Part shown: positions 30,742 to 41,672 of the stretch, piece after piece
Layout: each line of letters opens with the position of its first letter
Numbering within the stretch: position 1 is the first letter of the stretch
Origin: Epiperipatus broadwayi
Taxonomy: Eukaryota > Onychophora > Udeonychophora > Euonychophora > Peripatidae
DNA length: 64,000 nt
Assembly: GCA_028023455.1 (NCBI GenBank)
Contig: JAQFVV010006646.1
Coordinates: 337,001 to 401,000, forward strand
Direction of reading: 5' to 3'
Translations under genes and position numbers: made by a program
The notes under the pieces: generated by a model
Databases searched by the model: none
The model's input: the letters and a program-made list of their open reading frames with translations, nothing else
Told to the model about the DNA's origin: nothing

Positions 30742-31626
30742 ATGTTTAATATTTTATTTAGAGGGTCGAGTATGAATGGACTACATAGGTCTGCATTTGA
30801 AAGGAAAATATTCTTCCCTGATTTAACCTTAGGCAACAAATTTCGCAATCAACTGGCGCCAATCCATCTGATACATTCATGTATTCAATGTAGCATGATA
30901 CGACTACACAAAATACTATATTGTCAGGAATGTACATCTGAACAATAAATAGAAATAGAGAAGACATTGACTCTCCACCAACAGGAATGTGACATCTGTG
31001 GGCAAGTAGATCAATAAACTAAAAACTCCATAGGAATGGACTGCGGTCTTCTGCCGACTTACAAACCCATCCATGGGCAAACAGAGGGTGTGTGGCGTAT
31101 ATCTATAATCCTGCCCATAGCGGATCTCATACTACATTTACTAATTACACAAATATATCCAATCCATTGAACCAATTCAACTACGAAATGAATAACCTAA
31201 GATTACCCTCCCTTAATACAACTTTACAAAACTATATAGCCATTCGCGCCCGACTTAATTTTAACATTTATATACGTTCGCACAGATTTGTTTAAAAATG
31301 TTGGGTATAGATCGATTACATAGATTCCACGGTCAAAAACATTTCAAAATAAACATAAACAATCAAAATACAAAATTATTGATACCAACAATCGCAGAGG
31401 GAAACTTATAAGTAACCCATTAGTATTCACCATAAGATACTTGCGTTGTCACCAACAACTTAAAAGACATCCGAATAAATACATTTTAGATACTCACCGT
31501 AAGGTATCATTATTTATCGAATGTCTATATATTTTGATCAAATATGAAAACCAAAATCTAATTAACCGCAAACGAATCCATGCAAGCGTCTATAGACAAC
31601 TTAAATTTCATACATTTAAAATTTAA
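30742..31626 (+). pseudogene. Unidentified series of coding-like frames
   Basis: Successive plus-strand frames at 30742-30948, 31092-31295 and 31441-31626 have varied composition. The first carries CIQCSMIRLHKILYCQEC, two Cys pairs spaced like a zinc-binding site. The last is rich in basic and aromatic residues (NRKRIHASVYRQLKFHTF). Stops separate them, and no intron signals convincingly join them. It may be a decayed gene of host, transposon or viral origin. I cannot identify a family. Confidence 0.3.
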
Positions 31627-31829
31627 ACAATAAATAACTTATACAATTAAAATAAATGGAAATGATTCTGTTTTTATCAATAACAAACATATAAAATATC
31701 ACATTATCAATTTAGTTGACACATAAGTCAGAGAAAAGTTCCTTTTTATAAAATTTAAATTTACTTAGCCATCTTTAAAGTTCTTAATTAAGGATATGAT
31801 TTTAACAATTGTTCAGTTCTATTGCTTAC

Positions 31830-32035
31830 GGTAGAGAAGTCCCTGTTCCCGTTGGCAATTCCCACGCAGACTTTCCTGGAAGACCGGTCTGATGTTTTGG
31901 AGGTGGCAATTGCTGGTTCTGTCCTGGTATCACAGTCTTTGCATTTTTAAATAAGTGAGTGAGGACGACAAGTGCGTCTTGTCGCCAGACCCACCAAAAT
32001 CAAGTTGGAAAAAGCTCTCTCTGACTCAATATTTT
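31830..32035. other. GC-richer island, unidentified
   Basis: About 200 bp with markedly more G+C than its surroundings. On the minus strand it has an open stretch and ends in ACCGTAAGC, which resembles a splice donor. On the plus strand no long frame is present. A decayed exon is possible. Confidence 0.25.
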
Positions 32036-32199
32036 TTTCTTTTTATATCATCCACAAGGATTCACTGAACAAAACGTCACTAATCTGTTTTTTCGCTATG
32101 GTCCGGGCCAAGGCTTAGCGCTTCCATTTGTCAAGCTAAAATCTCTTTCTTCTCTTATCTAACTTTCCATCTGACTTTTTAATTAAACAGCTTTTAGAT

Positions 32200-32565
32200 A
32201 ATTAATAAACAACCATTTCCCTTTATAGATTACAGGAATTAATTAATAGCTGTTTTTATTTTAACTTACGTTATTTTTTTTTATTAAAATATTTTTATAT
32301 TTCAATCTTGTATTTTTTTATTAAAAAAATACGTTCAAATACTTTTTTTTTTTGTTTATGAAAAAAATATTTTTAAAGTTTAACATCTGTGCGAATGTAT
32401 ACACGTTTAACAATGTTTTAATTTTAGCGTTTAGTTTTTTTTTTTTTTTTATAGATTTTTAATATATTTATTTTTATTTGCGAACTTTGTTTTTCTTTTA
32501 AATTAATGTAACGACATATTTATATATCGTTACAATATATATTTACAATCTTTTCGTTTTCTATT

Positions 32566-32600
<35 letters not shown>

Positions 32601-35314
32601 CATTTTTTAAATTAAAAATCTTTGTTTCAAATTTCATTGGCCATGAAATATTATGGTATGAATTTTAACTTAAATTGACATGATACATAATATTATTTGA
32701 AGAAAAACGTCATAGAAAGAGAAAAAAATTTACGAAGCCCTTCTTATAAATCACATTGAAGATTTTATAATACATAAGTTACTAACACAAATAACACATT
32801 TTCTAAAAAAATAAATGCTATTTGTTCCTTTCGGTTTTGTTCAAGTGATAAGGGTAAAAAATTTGATAATCGAAATATTAAAGACATTACAATTTTAAAA
32901 TGTTATATATATTTTAGCCGTTAATTTATATATTATATATATATATTTAAACAAATATAATTTTTATTTTTTCCATATATATTACAATGTGAATCTAAGG
33001 TACACATATAAAATCATATGCGGGGAAGGTTCTCGAGGGCGTGAACACGCAGCTACAATAAAAAATCTTTAAAAGATTAGTATAGATCAAAATCTGCTCC
33101 TAGGTCTTCATTTCTGAACTATTTCATTAGAGGTAAAAACGTTTATTCAATAAAATGTATTGATGAATTAAATTAACTGCTTATTAAAAAACTATGGTAA
33201 TAAAAATGCGTCCATTCATGAAGGAGATTAATTGAAAAAGCAGCATTTTATACTGAGAGATCTATGAGGCGTAAATATTTACAAATATCATCATTTTCAA
33301 CCATTATCAAAACACTGTATGATGACAAACTCTCAAAGTCATTTCATCTTTTCCAATTTCTAGCTTCCTTTCATCACATCACTCTGTACACTTCCTTATT
33401 TATCCATCTATGTTACATGTGGGATATACTTTTTATCATGTGTACTTTTTATTTGAAAATTTGCTATTTATTATAGAATCTTGAAATCTGAATGAGTGAT
33501 GATACAAATTTTAAAAATTTTTGTTTTCTTAAATATATAATATGACAATAGTATTTAACTTGAAATTAAATTTAATATGAAATTATATTCCATAATTATA
33601 GACAATTGATAGTTAATTGTATTGTAAATTGTATTTTATGTAGAATTCCACATTATTATTTTTTCATTATTTGACTTAATTTAAAACAAAAAAACAGTTT
33701 CACTGAACAGTTTATTTGTATTCAAATGTAACATAATAAATGGTATTGTTGCTTTGCCATGTAGTTATTTTAAAATTATTGCCGAATTTAATTTTAATTC
33801 TGTATATATATATATTGTACCAGGTTCAATTATGTGACGTTCAAAACACCAGTCTCTTAGGCAGAGATGAACTTACTTGGAGTGTATGTATGCCCAAACG
33901 ATAGCTATAAAATATATAACTAGCATTACATTTCCAGGACATAACTTCTTTTCAACTGTTGAGTTCAACACCAGAGTTCAAAGCACTTTTTTTTGTTTTG
34001 TGTAAACATGGGCACCAGTTAATTATCTAAGAATGAATAAATAACGCACTTTGAACAATGGCCACTAACTCAATGCCTAAGTTTTACCCATAGACTAGCT
34101 CAGTTACTTGTAATCACTAGCAGATTATATATAATTAGTGGTGAAAAAAATTGATAAGAGAGATTGGTAAAAGGAATTGACCGACAAATAAAGCTTAAGT
34201 TTTAAAGATCATTTATTTTAATTAACATTTACTAATTTTAAACATTTTATAATTCTAATATAACACACGCAAATTTTAAATTAACACACTATAATATATA
34301 CCTTATGGAAAAGCATAAATAATATTTGACATTCATAAAATCATATAGCATTCACAAACACGCACATCAATAGTTCATTTTATGCATGCTTATAGAGATC
34401 AAATTACTTTTCTCTGGAGGCTTTACGAATTAATGTGAAGCAATGGCTATTATAGAAATAAGAATATGAAGTATTATTACCTAGGATTTTGAACGTAGAC
34501 ATAGAGCTTCATTTTATTTGGTTACTGCTTTAGGTGAGAATATTTCCAGCCGGCTGGGACATTTTCTTGAGGAGTTTTATTATTCTTCATGATTATTATT
34601 TCTGGAGACAGTTGAATATTTGATGGAATATTTCTAAGCTGTTATGCAGGCATTATTACACGGGGAGATATTGCTGATCTTAGTTGACTAAGGCTGGATT
34701 AAGATGTGTGTTCCCAAAAGCAGCTCAGCACTTCATTTTGTTTCTGGATACAATTAACTCAACTGATTGTCCTCTCTTGACTTAACTGACTCAATTGATT
34801 GTCCGATAAAAAAGATCTATTTATACCTGCAACGTATTGTCCTTATAATATCCTCCGGCAATATCTGTTGTCGAAATTCCTGTGATAATCCTTGACGTGT
34901 TTTGGAAGATCGTTTAATTAGTAATAGCCATGCAGACTTGTTGTTTTATATTTTTAATTAATAGCCATTGCCGTGTTTTTTAATAACTTCTATTTATTTT
35001 TTAATATTTATTTAATATGTATACATTTATTTTTATTTACAATCATGTATATACGCACATATATAACTAGTTTTAAGATTACTTTTTCTTTAATTCGAAT
35101 GAAAAGAGATTTGTATTTTTTAAACTTTAAATTATATTTTGACTGATAATAATAAACTCTACCTCCTTTTATAAAACTTTTAGTTTAACTTTTCAAACCA
35201 AAACTCCCCCTCTCCTCTTTTAATCAATTATGTTCTAACTTTTATTTCAAACTCTTTTATGAAATATTATTTTAATAATTTTATTTTTAGATAAATTATC
35301 ATGTGCCAATTTCA

Positions 35315-35316
<2 letters not shown>
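32200..35316. other. AT-rich sequence, no gene seen
   Basis: Long T-rich and A-rich runs and short (AT)n at 32571-32595. No protein motif, RNA gene or repeat pair recognised. Confidence 0.5.

Positions 35317-35408
<92 letters not shown>
35317..35408. repeat. (AT)n microsatellite
   Basis: About 90 bp of AT dinucleotides directly bordering the left end of PLE-1. Confidence 0.97.
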
Positions 35409-35410
<2 letters not shown>

Positions 35411-35460
35411 ATTCAAACAAATATATTTAACACAGTATTCAAAATTAAATAATATATTCT

Positions 35461-35511
35461 TTACCAGAAGTACTTTCAATTGTTTCACTGACAATCTTTA
35501 TCAACTGTTAA
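35461..35511 (-). ncRNA. Hammerhead-like ribozyme, PLE-1 3' unit end
   Basis: Minus strand. Core UUGAUAA (positions 3-9, U3 and A8), then A-U plus a bulged G, a 5-bp stem II (AUUGU with ACAAU), then GAAA and loopless stem III AGU/ACU. The predicted cut is between 35468 and 35467. Stem I pairs CAG with CUG, then a mismatch, then UUA with UAA. It differs from the hammerhead consensus only at the paired positions 3 and 8. Confidence 0.7.
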
Positions 35512-35560
35512 TACAAACGTACAAAAAATAAAAACTTGCATTACCCATCATTCAATCTAT

Positions 35561-37924
35561 TCAAATTTCCCACAATTCTGTTGTCTTTATATTAGCCGAT
35601 TGTTTATTCATCAAACCACCTCTATTCCTAGATATTATCATTGCCTCTTTAATTTTACGTTTTTCACTACACCTTTCAATTTGAATAATTTTTATATCTC
35701 TATTATTAAATTTAAAACCATAATTACATGTTTTATTATGATCAAATATAATTGATGGAGTATTCATATTTACTGAAGATATATTTTCTTTCTGTACACG
35801 TTTATATAATGTCTTATGATCATTATATCGTTTTTGTAATGTACATTTGGATTCCCCTATATATTTTATTCCACAACCACATTCCAACATATATATAACA
35901 GAACTTAATTCAAACTTAGAAATCTTGGCTTTGGAGTTATTTATCATATCATTTATATTATTTGAAGAGAAAAAAGAAATTCTACACAAACCACTAAAAA
36001 GTTTATAAATTAATTTAGCTTGTTGATTAGATATAAAAGGAATAGAAATCCATTTATCACTTTTTAATTTACTTAATATTTTCTTATTATTACTCTTATT
36101 TTGATTATATTTTGTAATTGTATTATAAATAATATTCCTTCCATAACCAACATTCAACATATCAGTAATATATACATTAATATTTTCAATTTTATCACTA
36201 ATAAATTTGCACAAATAATCATTTCTAAATAAAAATGACTTCAAACCAGCTAATTTATGACTCATATGAACTTTAGAATTATATAGAATATAACCCCTAA
36301 TTTCCACAGGCTTTAAAATCATATTATAATCAAACACATTATTATTTCTTTTAATAAATATATCTAAAAAATTTATAGAATCTTCCTTCTCTTCATTTAA
36401 CACCCATTTTACATTATTAATCATATTTAACTCATTAAACAAATTAACTATTATTTCATTATGTGCACATATAAATACATCATCAACATATCTACAATAT
36501 ACTTTAATTCCTTTATATTTTATCTGAGACAATATCTTAACCTCATAATTAGAAATAAAAAAATTACAAAGCTGTGATACCACCGGAAGACCCATTGGCC
36601 AACCAAAATTCATTTTATAAAAGCAATCATTAAACCTAACATATATATTATCATTCACAAATCTTAATATTTTAACAATAAAATTCCTAATATTAATATC
36701 TATAGATTTTAAAAACAAAGCTCTTTCAATAATCTCTATTGATTCAATACGATTAATTGAACCATACATTTCAGATATGTCAAGTGTACACATAACATCA
36801 TTATTATCAATTTTTATATTTTTAATACTATTAATAAAATCAAATGATGATGAAGTCGTATAATCTCCAAATCCAAGCACATCTTGCATTATTTTTTCAA
36901 TATATCTACAAGCATTATAATAAAAAACACCACCAAAATCAACAATTACTCTTAATGGATAACAATTTTTATGCAATTTTATATTTGCAAAGATTCTTGG
37001 AAACACTGCAGACGACGGATATAAACTATAATATGTCTTTGCATCAATAACTTTTTTCTTTTTAGCAGTCATTAAAATGTCATTAATAAATTTCATTCTA
37101 TATGTATCAATATTATTTAATTCGCTTTTTTCAAAACAAAGCTTCTTCATTTGATCCATAATTTTCATATTATATTCATCCTGTTTCATTAGGCACATCC
37201 ATAAACCCTTGTCCTCCTTCAAACAAATAAATTTATTACTTTTTAAAAAATTTTTAAATTCATAAATTTGTTTTAACCAAACATTATCATTTTGCTTATC
37301 AAATGTTTTATTTTTTATTTCATTAATTATTTTATTCCTATGATTTAAATCACAATTTATAACACCAAAAGAATATTCAATCGCCACATTTAATTCAATA
37401 CTAGAATCTTTCCAACCTCCACCGATGTATTTAGATCCAAAATTTAAAATATAACGCTGATTAAAATTCAAATCAACTCCAGAGATATTCACATAGTTTT
37501 GATCACTAAAATTTCTTGGAAACTTTTTATTATACAAATGTTCAATTTTTCTATTAAATTTATCATTCATTTTTGAATGCAAATTATTAAAACGTATTTG
37601 ACAAATCTGTTTATATTCATATGAATAATCAATATTATTAACGTAAATAAAATGATTTAATGTTCTTAAATACTTTCTATTATAAAACAGCAAATACTTA
37701 CATTGGTCAATTATATTACGAAGTATTATATTTTTTAGATCATTCATAGATCTCACACTCAATTTACATAACTTATTTATTTTAATACAACAACAGTTAG
37801 GAAACACTTTAAAAATCTGACAGAAATACAAAAACTTTATTCTGCACTTTAACGTAATAACTTTAACCGTTAGTTTCCGCCATTCCTTTAAAAGCCAAAT
37901 TCCATTTAATTGCTTTAAATCCAT
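35561..37924 (-). CDS. Penelope-type reverse transcriptase with GIY-YIG endonuclease
   Basis: An intact 787-residue protein, a normal length for PLE proteins. The RT core occupies roughly residues 300-550: CTLDISEMYGSINRI (motif A, catalytic Asp in LDIS), GWPMGLPVVSQLCNFFIS (motif B), CRYVDDVFICAH (motif C with YVDD) and SINFLDIFIKRN (the FLD motif typical of PLE and telomerase-like RTs). The C-terminal ~110 residues form a GIY-YIG nuclease: CGCGIKYIGESKC, then an Arg/His region (LQKRYNDH), a later FDHNKTC and a conserved Glu-containing helix. The Cys pair just before GIY and the downstream His residues resemble the zinc-binding pattern known in PLE nucleases. Its role would be target nicking plus reverse transcription. 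It is the only intact TE gene in the window and may be recently active. A hammerhead-like motif lies ~110 bp before the ATG. Confidence 0.95.
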   Translation of the reverse strand: MDLKQLNGIWLLKEWRKLTVKVITLKCRIKFLYFCQIFKVFPNCCCIKINKLCKLSVRSMNDLKNIILRNIIDQCKYLLFYNRKYLRTLNHFIYVNNIDYSYEYKQICQIRFNNLHSKMNDKFNRKIEHLYNKKFPRNFSDQNYVNISGVDLNFNQRYILNFGSKYIGGGWKDSSIELNVAIEYSFGVINCDLNHRNKIINEIKNKTFDKQNDNVWLKQIYEFKNFLKSNKFICLKEDKGLWMCLMKQDEYNMKIMDQMKKLCFEKSELNNIDTYRMKFINDILMTAKKKKVIDAKTYYSLYPSSAVFPRIFANIKLHKNCYPLRVIVDFGGVFYYNACRYIEKIMQDVLGFGDYTTSSSFDFINSIKNIKIDNNDVMCTLDISEMYGSINRIESIEIIERALFLKSIDINIRNFIVKILRFVNDNIYVRFNDCFYKMNFGWPMGLPVVSQLCNFFISNYEVKILSQIKYKGIKVYCRYVDDVFICAHNEIIVNLFNELNMINNVKWVLNEEKEDSINFLDIFIKRNNNVFDYNMILKPVEIRGYILYNSKVHMSHKLAGLKSFLFRNDYLCKFISDKIENINVYITDMLNVGYGRNIIYNTITKYNQNKSNNKKILSKLKSDKWISIPFISNQQAKLIYKLFSGLCRISFFSSNNINDMINNSKAKISKFELSSVIYMLECGCGIKYIGESKCTLQKRYNDHKTLYKRVQKENISSVNMNTPSIIFDHNKTCNYGFKFNNRDIKIIQIERCSEKRKIKEAMIISRNRGGLMNKQSANIKTTELWEI

Positions 37925-37975
37925 TTCATATATAAATAACTAAAACCATTAAATGTCTGTATTTTAAAATTATAT

Positions 37976-38398
37976 AATAATAATTCAAACAAATATATTT
38001 AACACAGTATTAAAAATTAAATAATATATTCTTTACCAGAAGTACTTTCAATTGTTTCACTGACAATCTTTATCAACTGTTAATACAAACGTACAAAAAA
38101 TAAAAACTTGCATTACCCATCATTCAATCTATTCAAATTTCCCACAATTCTGTTGTCTTTATATTAGCTGATTGTTTATTCATCAAACCACCTCTATTCC
38201 TAGATATCATCATTGCCTCTTTAATTTTACGTTTTTGACTACACCTTTCAATTTGAATAATTTTTATATCTCTATTATTAAATTTAAAACCATAATTACA
38301 TGTTTTATTATGATCAAATATAATTGATGGAGTATTCATATTTACTGAAGATATATTTTCTTTCTGTACACGTTTATATAATGTCTTATGATCATTAT
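37976..38398 (-). pseudogene. PLE-1 partial tandem unit (GIY-YIG end and 3' UTR)
   Basis: Contains the last ~90 codons of the PLE protein (38398-38133, starting inside the GIY-YIG domain at YNDHKTLYKR) plus the 3' UTR. It is almost identical to the full copy, differing for example by CSQKRK instead of CSEKRK. It sits immediately upstream of the intact gene on the same strand, so it acts as the 5' pseudo-LTR. At 38398/38399 it meets the inverted copy. Confidence 0.9.
38033..38083 (-). ncRNA. Hammerhead-like ribozyme, PLE-1 5' pseudo-LTR
   Basis: Same sequence and fold as the copy at 35461-35511, exactly 2572 bp upstream on the same strand. Predicted cut between 38040 and 38039, giving an RNA whose 5' end is 115 nt before the PLE start codon. 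Confidence 0.7.
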
Positions 38399-40324
38399 AT
38401 CTCTGGAGTTGATTTGAATTTTAATCAGCATTATATTTTAAATTTTGGATCTAAATACGTCGGTGGAGGTTGGAAAGATTCTAGTATTGAATTAAATGCG
38501 GCGATTGAATATTCGTTTGGTGTTATAAATTGTGATTTAAATGATAGGAATAAAATAATTGATGAAATAAAAAATAAAACATTTGATAAGCAAAATGATA
38601 ATGTTTGGTTAAAACAAATTTATGAATTTAAAAATTTTTTAAAAAGTAATAAATTAATTTGTTTGAAGGAGGACAAGGGTTTACGGATGTGCCTAATGAA
38701 ACAGGATGAATATAATATGAAAATTATGTATCAAATGAAGAAGCTTTGTTTTGAAAAAAGTGAATTAAATAATATTGATACATATAGAATGAAATTTATT
38801 AATGACATTTTAATGACTGCTAAAAAGAAAAAAGTTATTGATGCAAAGACATATTACAGTTTATATCCGTCGTCTGCAGTGTTTCCCAAATCTTTGCAAA
38901 TATAAAATTGCATAAAAATTATCCATTAAGAGTAATTGTTGATTTTGGTGGTGTTTTTTATTATAATGCTTGTAGATATATTGAAAAAATAATGCAAGAT
39001 GTGCTTGGATTTGGAGATTATACAATTTCATCATCATTTGATTTTATTAATAGGATTAAAAATATAAAAATTGACAATAATGATGTTATGTGTACACTTG
39101 ACATATCTGAAATGTATGGTTCAATTAATCGTATTGAATCAACAGAGATTATTGAAAGAGCTTTGTTTTTAAAATCTATAGATATTAATATTAGGAATTT
39201 TATTGTTAAAATATTAAGATTTGTGAATGATAATATATATGTTAGGTTTAATGATTGCTTTTATAAAATGAATTTTGGTTGGCCAATGGGTCTTCCGGTG
39301 GTATCACAGCTCTGTAATTTTTTTATTTCTAATTATGAGGTTAAGATATTGTCTCAGATAAAATATAAAGGAATTAAAGTATATTGTAGATATGTTGATG
39401 ATGTATTTATATGTGCACATAATGAAATAATAGTTAATTTGTTTAATGAGTTAAATATAATTAATAATGTAAAATGGGTGTTAAATGAAGAGAAGAAAGA
39501 TTCTATAAATTTTTTAGATATATTTATTAAAAGAAATAATAATGTGTTTGATTATAATATGATTTTAAAGCCTGTGGAAATTAGGGGCTATATATTCCAT
39601 ATAATTCTAAAGTTCATATGAGTCATAAATTAGCTGGTTTGAAGTCATTTTTATTTAGAAATGATTATTTGTGCAAATTTATTAGTGATAAAATTGAAAA
39701 TATTAATGTATATATTACTGATATGTTCAATGTTGGTTATGGAAGGAATATTATTTATAATACAATTACAAAATATAATCAAAATAAGAGTAATAATAAG
39801 AAAATATTAAGTAAATTAAAAAGTGATAAATGGATTTCTATTCTTTTTATATCTAATCAACAAGCTAAATTAATTTATAAACTTTTTAGTGGTTTGTGTA
39901 GAATTTCTTTTTTCTCTTCAAATAATATAAATGATATGATAAATAACTCCAAAGCCAAGATTTCTAAGTTTGAATTAAGTTCTGTTATATATATATGTGG
40001 GAATGTGGTTGTGGAATAAAATATATAGGGGAATCCAAATGTACATTACAAAAACGATATAATGATCATAAGACATTATATAAACGTGTACAGAAAGAAA
40101 ATATATCTTCAGTAAATATGAATACTCCATCAATTATATTTGATCATAATAAAACATGTAATTATGGTTTTAAATTTAATAATAGAGATATAAAAATTAT
40201 TCAAATTGAAAGGTGTAGTGAAAAACATAAAATTAAAGAGGCAATGATGATATCTAGGAATAGAGGTGGTTTGATGAATAAACAATCAGCTAATATAAAG
40301 ACAACAGAATTGTGGGAAATTTGA
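38399..40324 (+). pseudogene. PLE-1 inverted copy, 5'-truncated and frameshifted
   Basis: Begins in the middle of the N-terminal region (SGVDLNFNQHYILNFGSKY, equivalent to about residue 147 of the intact protein) and runs to the normal stop (ELWEI). It is very similar to the intact copy. Frame changes lie near 38890 (where a Cys codon is also lost in KNYPL), near 39597 (before SHKLAGLK) and near 39990 (before ECGCGIKYIG). RT motifs MYGSINRI, GWPMGLPVV and YVDD are intact. The few lesions indicate a young copy. Confidence 0.92.
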
Positions 40325-40373
40325 ATAGATTGAATGATGGGTAATGCAAGTTTTTATTTTTTGTACGTTTGTA

Positions 40374-40424
40374 TTAATAGTTGATAAAGATTGTCAGTGA
40401 AACAATTGAAAGTACTTCTGGTAA
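40374..40424 (+). ncRNA. Hammerhead-like ribozyme, PLE-1 inverted copy
   Basis: Plus strand. UUGAUAA at 40381-40387, stem II 40390-40394 with 40402-40406, GAAA 40408-40411, stem III 40411-40413 with 40414-40416, predicted cut 40417/40418. Stem I has a U-G pair where the minus-strand copies have C-G. Confidence 0.68.
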
Positions 40425-40626
40425 AGAATATATTATTTAATTTTGAATACTGTGTTAAATATATTTGTTGAATTATTATTATATAATTTAAAAATACAGA
40501 CATTTAATGGTTTTAGTTATATATATATGATCAATAGATGGCGTCTTTACCAAAACCGCCGAAACAAGTGTAAAATATTTTTACCTAAATGCAAAAGGAG
40601 TCAGAATTAACTACCTCTTTCATTTT

Positions 40627-40686
40627 ACTCACCTCCAGATCAGCTGATTTCAAGCTGGTTTGCTTTCGTCAGTGGAAGGATAGAGC
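40627..40686 (-). ncRNA. Type I hammerhead ribozyme, unit 1
   Basis: Minus strand order: GCUC, internal loop UAUC, CUUCCA, core CUGACGA, stem II AAGC with GCUU around loop AAACCA, GAAA, stem III AUC/GAU around AGCU, C17, then UGGAGG, U and GAGU. All invariant core bases are present. Predicted cut between 40638 and 40637. Confidence 0.9.
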
Positions 40687-41045
40687 TATAGAAACTAGGT
40701 CTAAAGACTGACTCCCAAGCGTTTATGCAAAACGTTTATATCAGTTTGCAAGCGTGAATTTTTCAGACTGGTAAAGTCTTCAAACTCAGCCTAGCAAGCT
40801 AGATATCTATATGGGTCTGATCTCAGTTCAGTTTCACCACATAGTCAAAGTCTCTGCAATATATATCATTGCAAGAAAACTTTAAAGGTACATTTATGAA
40901 AAATAAAAACAAGTTAGTCACGTAACCTGCTATCACTTGTTATTTATGATCAATAGATGGCGTCTTTACCAAAACCGCCGAAACAAGTGTAAAATATTTG
41001 TACATAAACGCAAAAGGAGTCAGAATTAACTACCTCTTTCATTTT

Positions 41046-41105
41046 GCTCACCTCCAGATCAGCTGATTTCAAGCTGGTTTGCTTTCATCAGTGGAAGGAT
41101 AGAGC
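41046..41105 (-). ncRNA. Type I hammerhead ribozyme, unit 2 (consensus core)
   Basis: As unit 1, but with the most canonical core, CUGAUGA, and a perfect outer stem I (GCUC with GAGC). Predicted cut between 41057 and 41056. Confidence 0.92.
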
Positions 41106-41464
41106 TATAGAAACTAGGTCTAAAGACTGACTCCCAAGCGTTTATGCAAAACGTTTATATCAGTTTGCAAGCGTGAATTTTTCAGACTGGTAAAGTCTTC
41201 AAACTCAGCCTAGCAAGCTAGATATCTATATGGGTCTGATCTCAGTTCAGTTTCACCACATAGTCAAAGTCTCTGCAATATATATCATTGCAAGAAAACT
41301 TTAAAGGTACATTTATGAAAAATAAAAACAAGTTAGTCACGTAACCTGCTATCACTTGTTATTTATGATCAATAGATGGCGTCTTTACCAAAACCACCGA
41401 AACCAGTGTAAAATATTTTTACATAAACGCAAAAGGAGTCAGAATTAACTACCTCTTTCATTTT

Positions 41465-41524
41465 GCTCACCTCCAGATCAGCTGATTTTAAGCTGGTTTG
41501 CTTTCGTCAGTGGAAGGATAGAGC
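41465..41524 (-). ncRNA. Hammerhead ribozyme, unit 3, G12 mutated
   Basis: Same fold, but the GAAA after stem II reads AAAA, which changes the essential G12. It should be inactive or very slow. Confidence 0.85.
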
Positions 41525-41672
41525 TATAGAAACTAGGTCTAAAGACTGACTCCCAAGCGTTTACGCAAAACGTTTATATCAGTTTGCAAGCGTGAATTTT
41601 TCAGACTGGTAAAGTCTTCAAACTCAGCCTAGCAAGCTAGATATCTATATGGGTCTGATCTCAGTTCAGTTT

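Larger units (their letters stand above)
35409..40527. mobile_element. PLE-1: Penelope-like element with tandem and inverted copies
   Basis: Three pieces. A full unit lies on the minus strand, with its ORF at 37924-35561. A 3' partial unit of the same strand lies directly upstream (38398-37976), giving the tandem 'pseudo-LTR' layout known for PLEs. A 5'-truncated copy on the plus strand (38399-40480) is joined head-to-head to the partial unit. The 3' UTR of each copy runs into AAAATACAGACATTTAATGG, the same string that precedes the ORF of the full copy, so the 3' end of one unit is continuous with the 5' end of the next. Corresponding bases in the two minus-strand units are 2572 bp apart. The left border is (AT)n; the right border is the 419-bp ribozyme repeat. 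Confidence 0.92.
40529..41672 (-). mobile_element. Retrozyme-like tandem array: 419-bp units with hammerhead ribozymes
   Basis: Direct repeat units start at 40529, 40948 and 41367 (GATCAATAGATGGCGTCTTT), giving a period of exactly 419 bp. The first two units are complete; the third stops after ~306 bp. They are nearly identical and encode no protein. Each contains a type I hammerhead read from the minus strand, so a transcript of that strand could cut itself into 419-nt monomers. Such ribozyme-bearing short tandem elements (retrozymes) are known in plants and animals and make small circular RNAs. The array starts immediately after the pseudo-LTR end of the PLE-1 inverted copy, at a GATC. Confidence 0.85.

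Noticed and set aside
36844-37050. Small plus-strand frame within PLE-1
   Set aside because: Antisense shadow of the intact RT gene.
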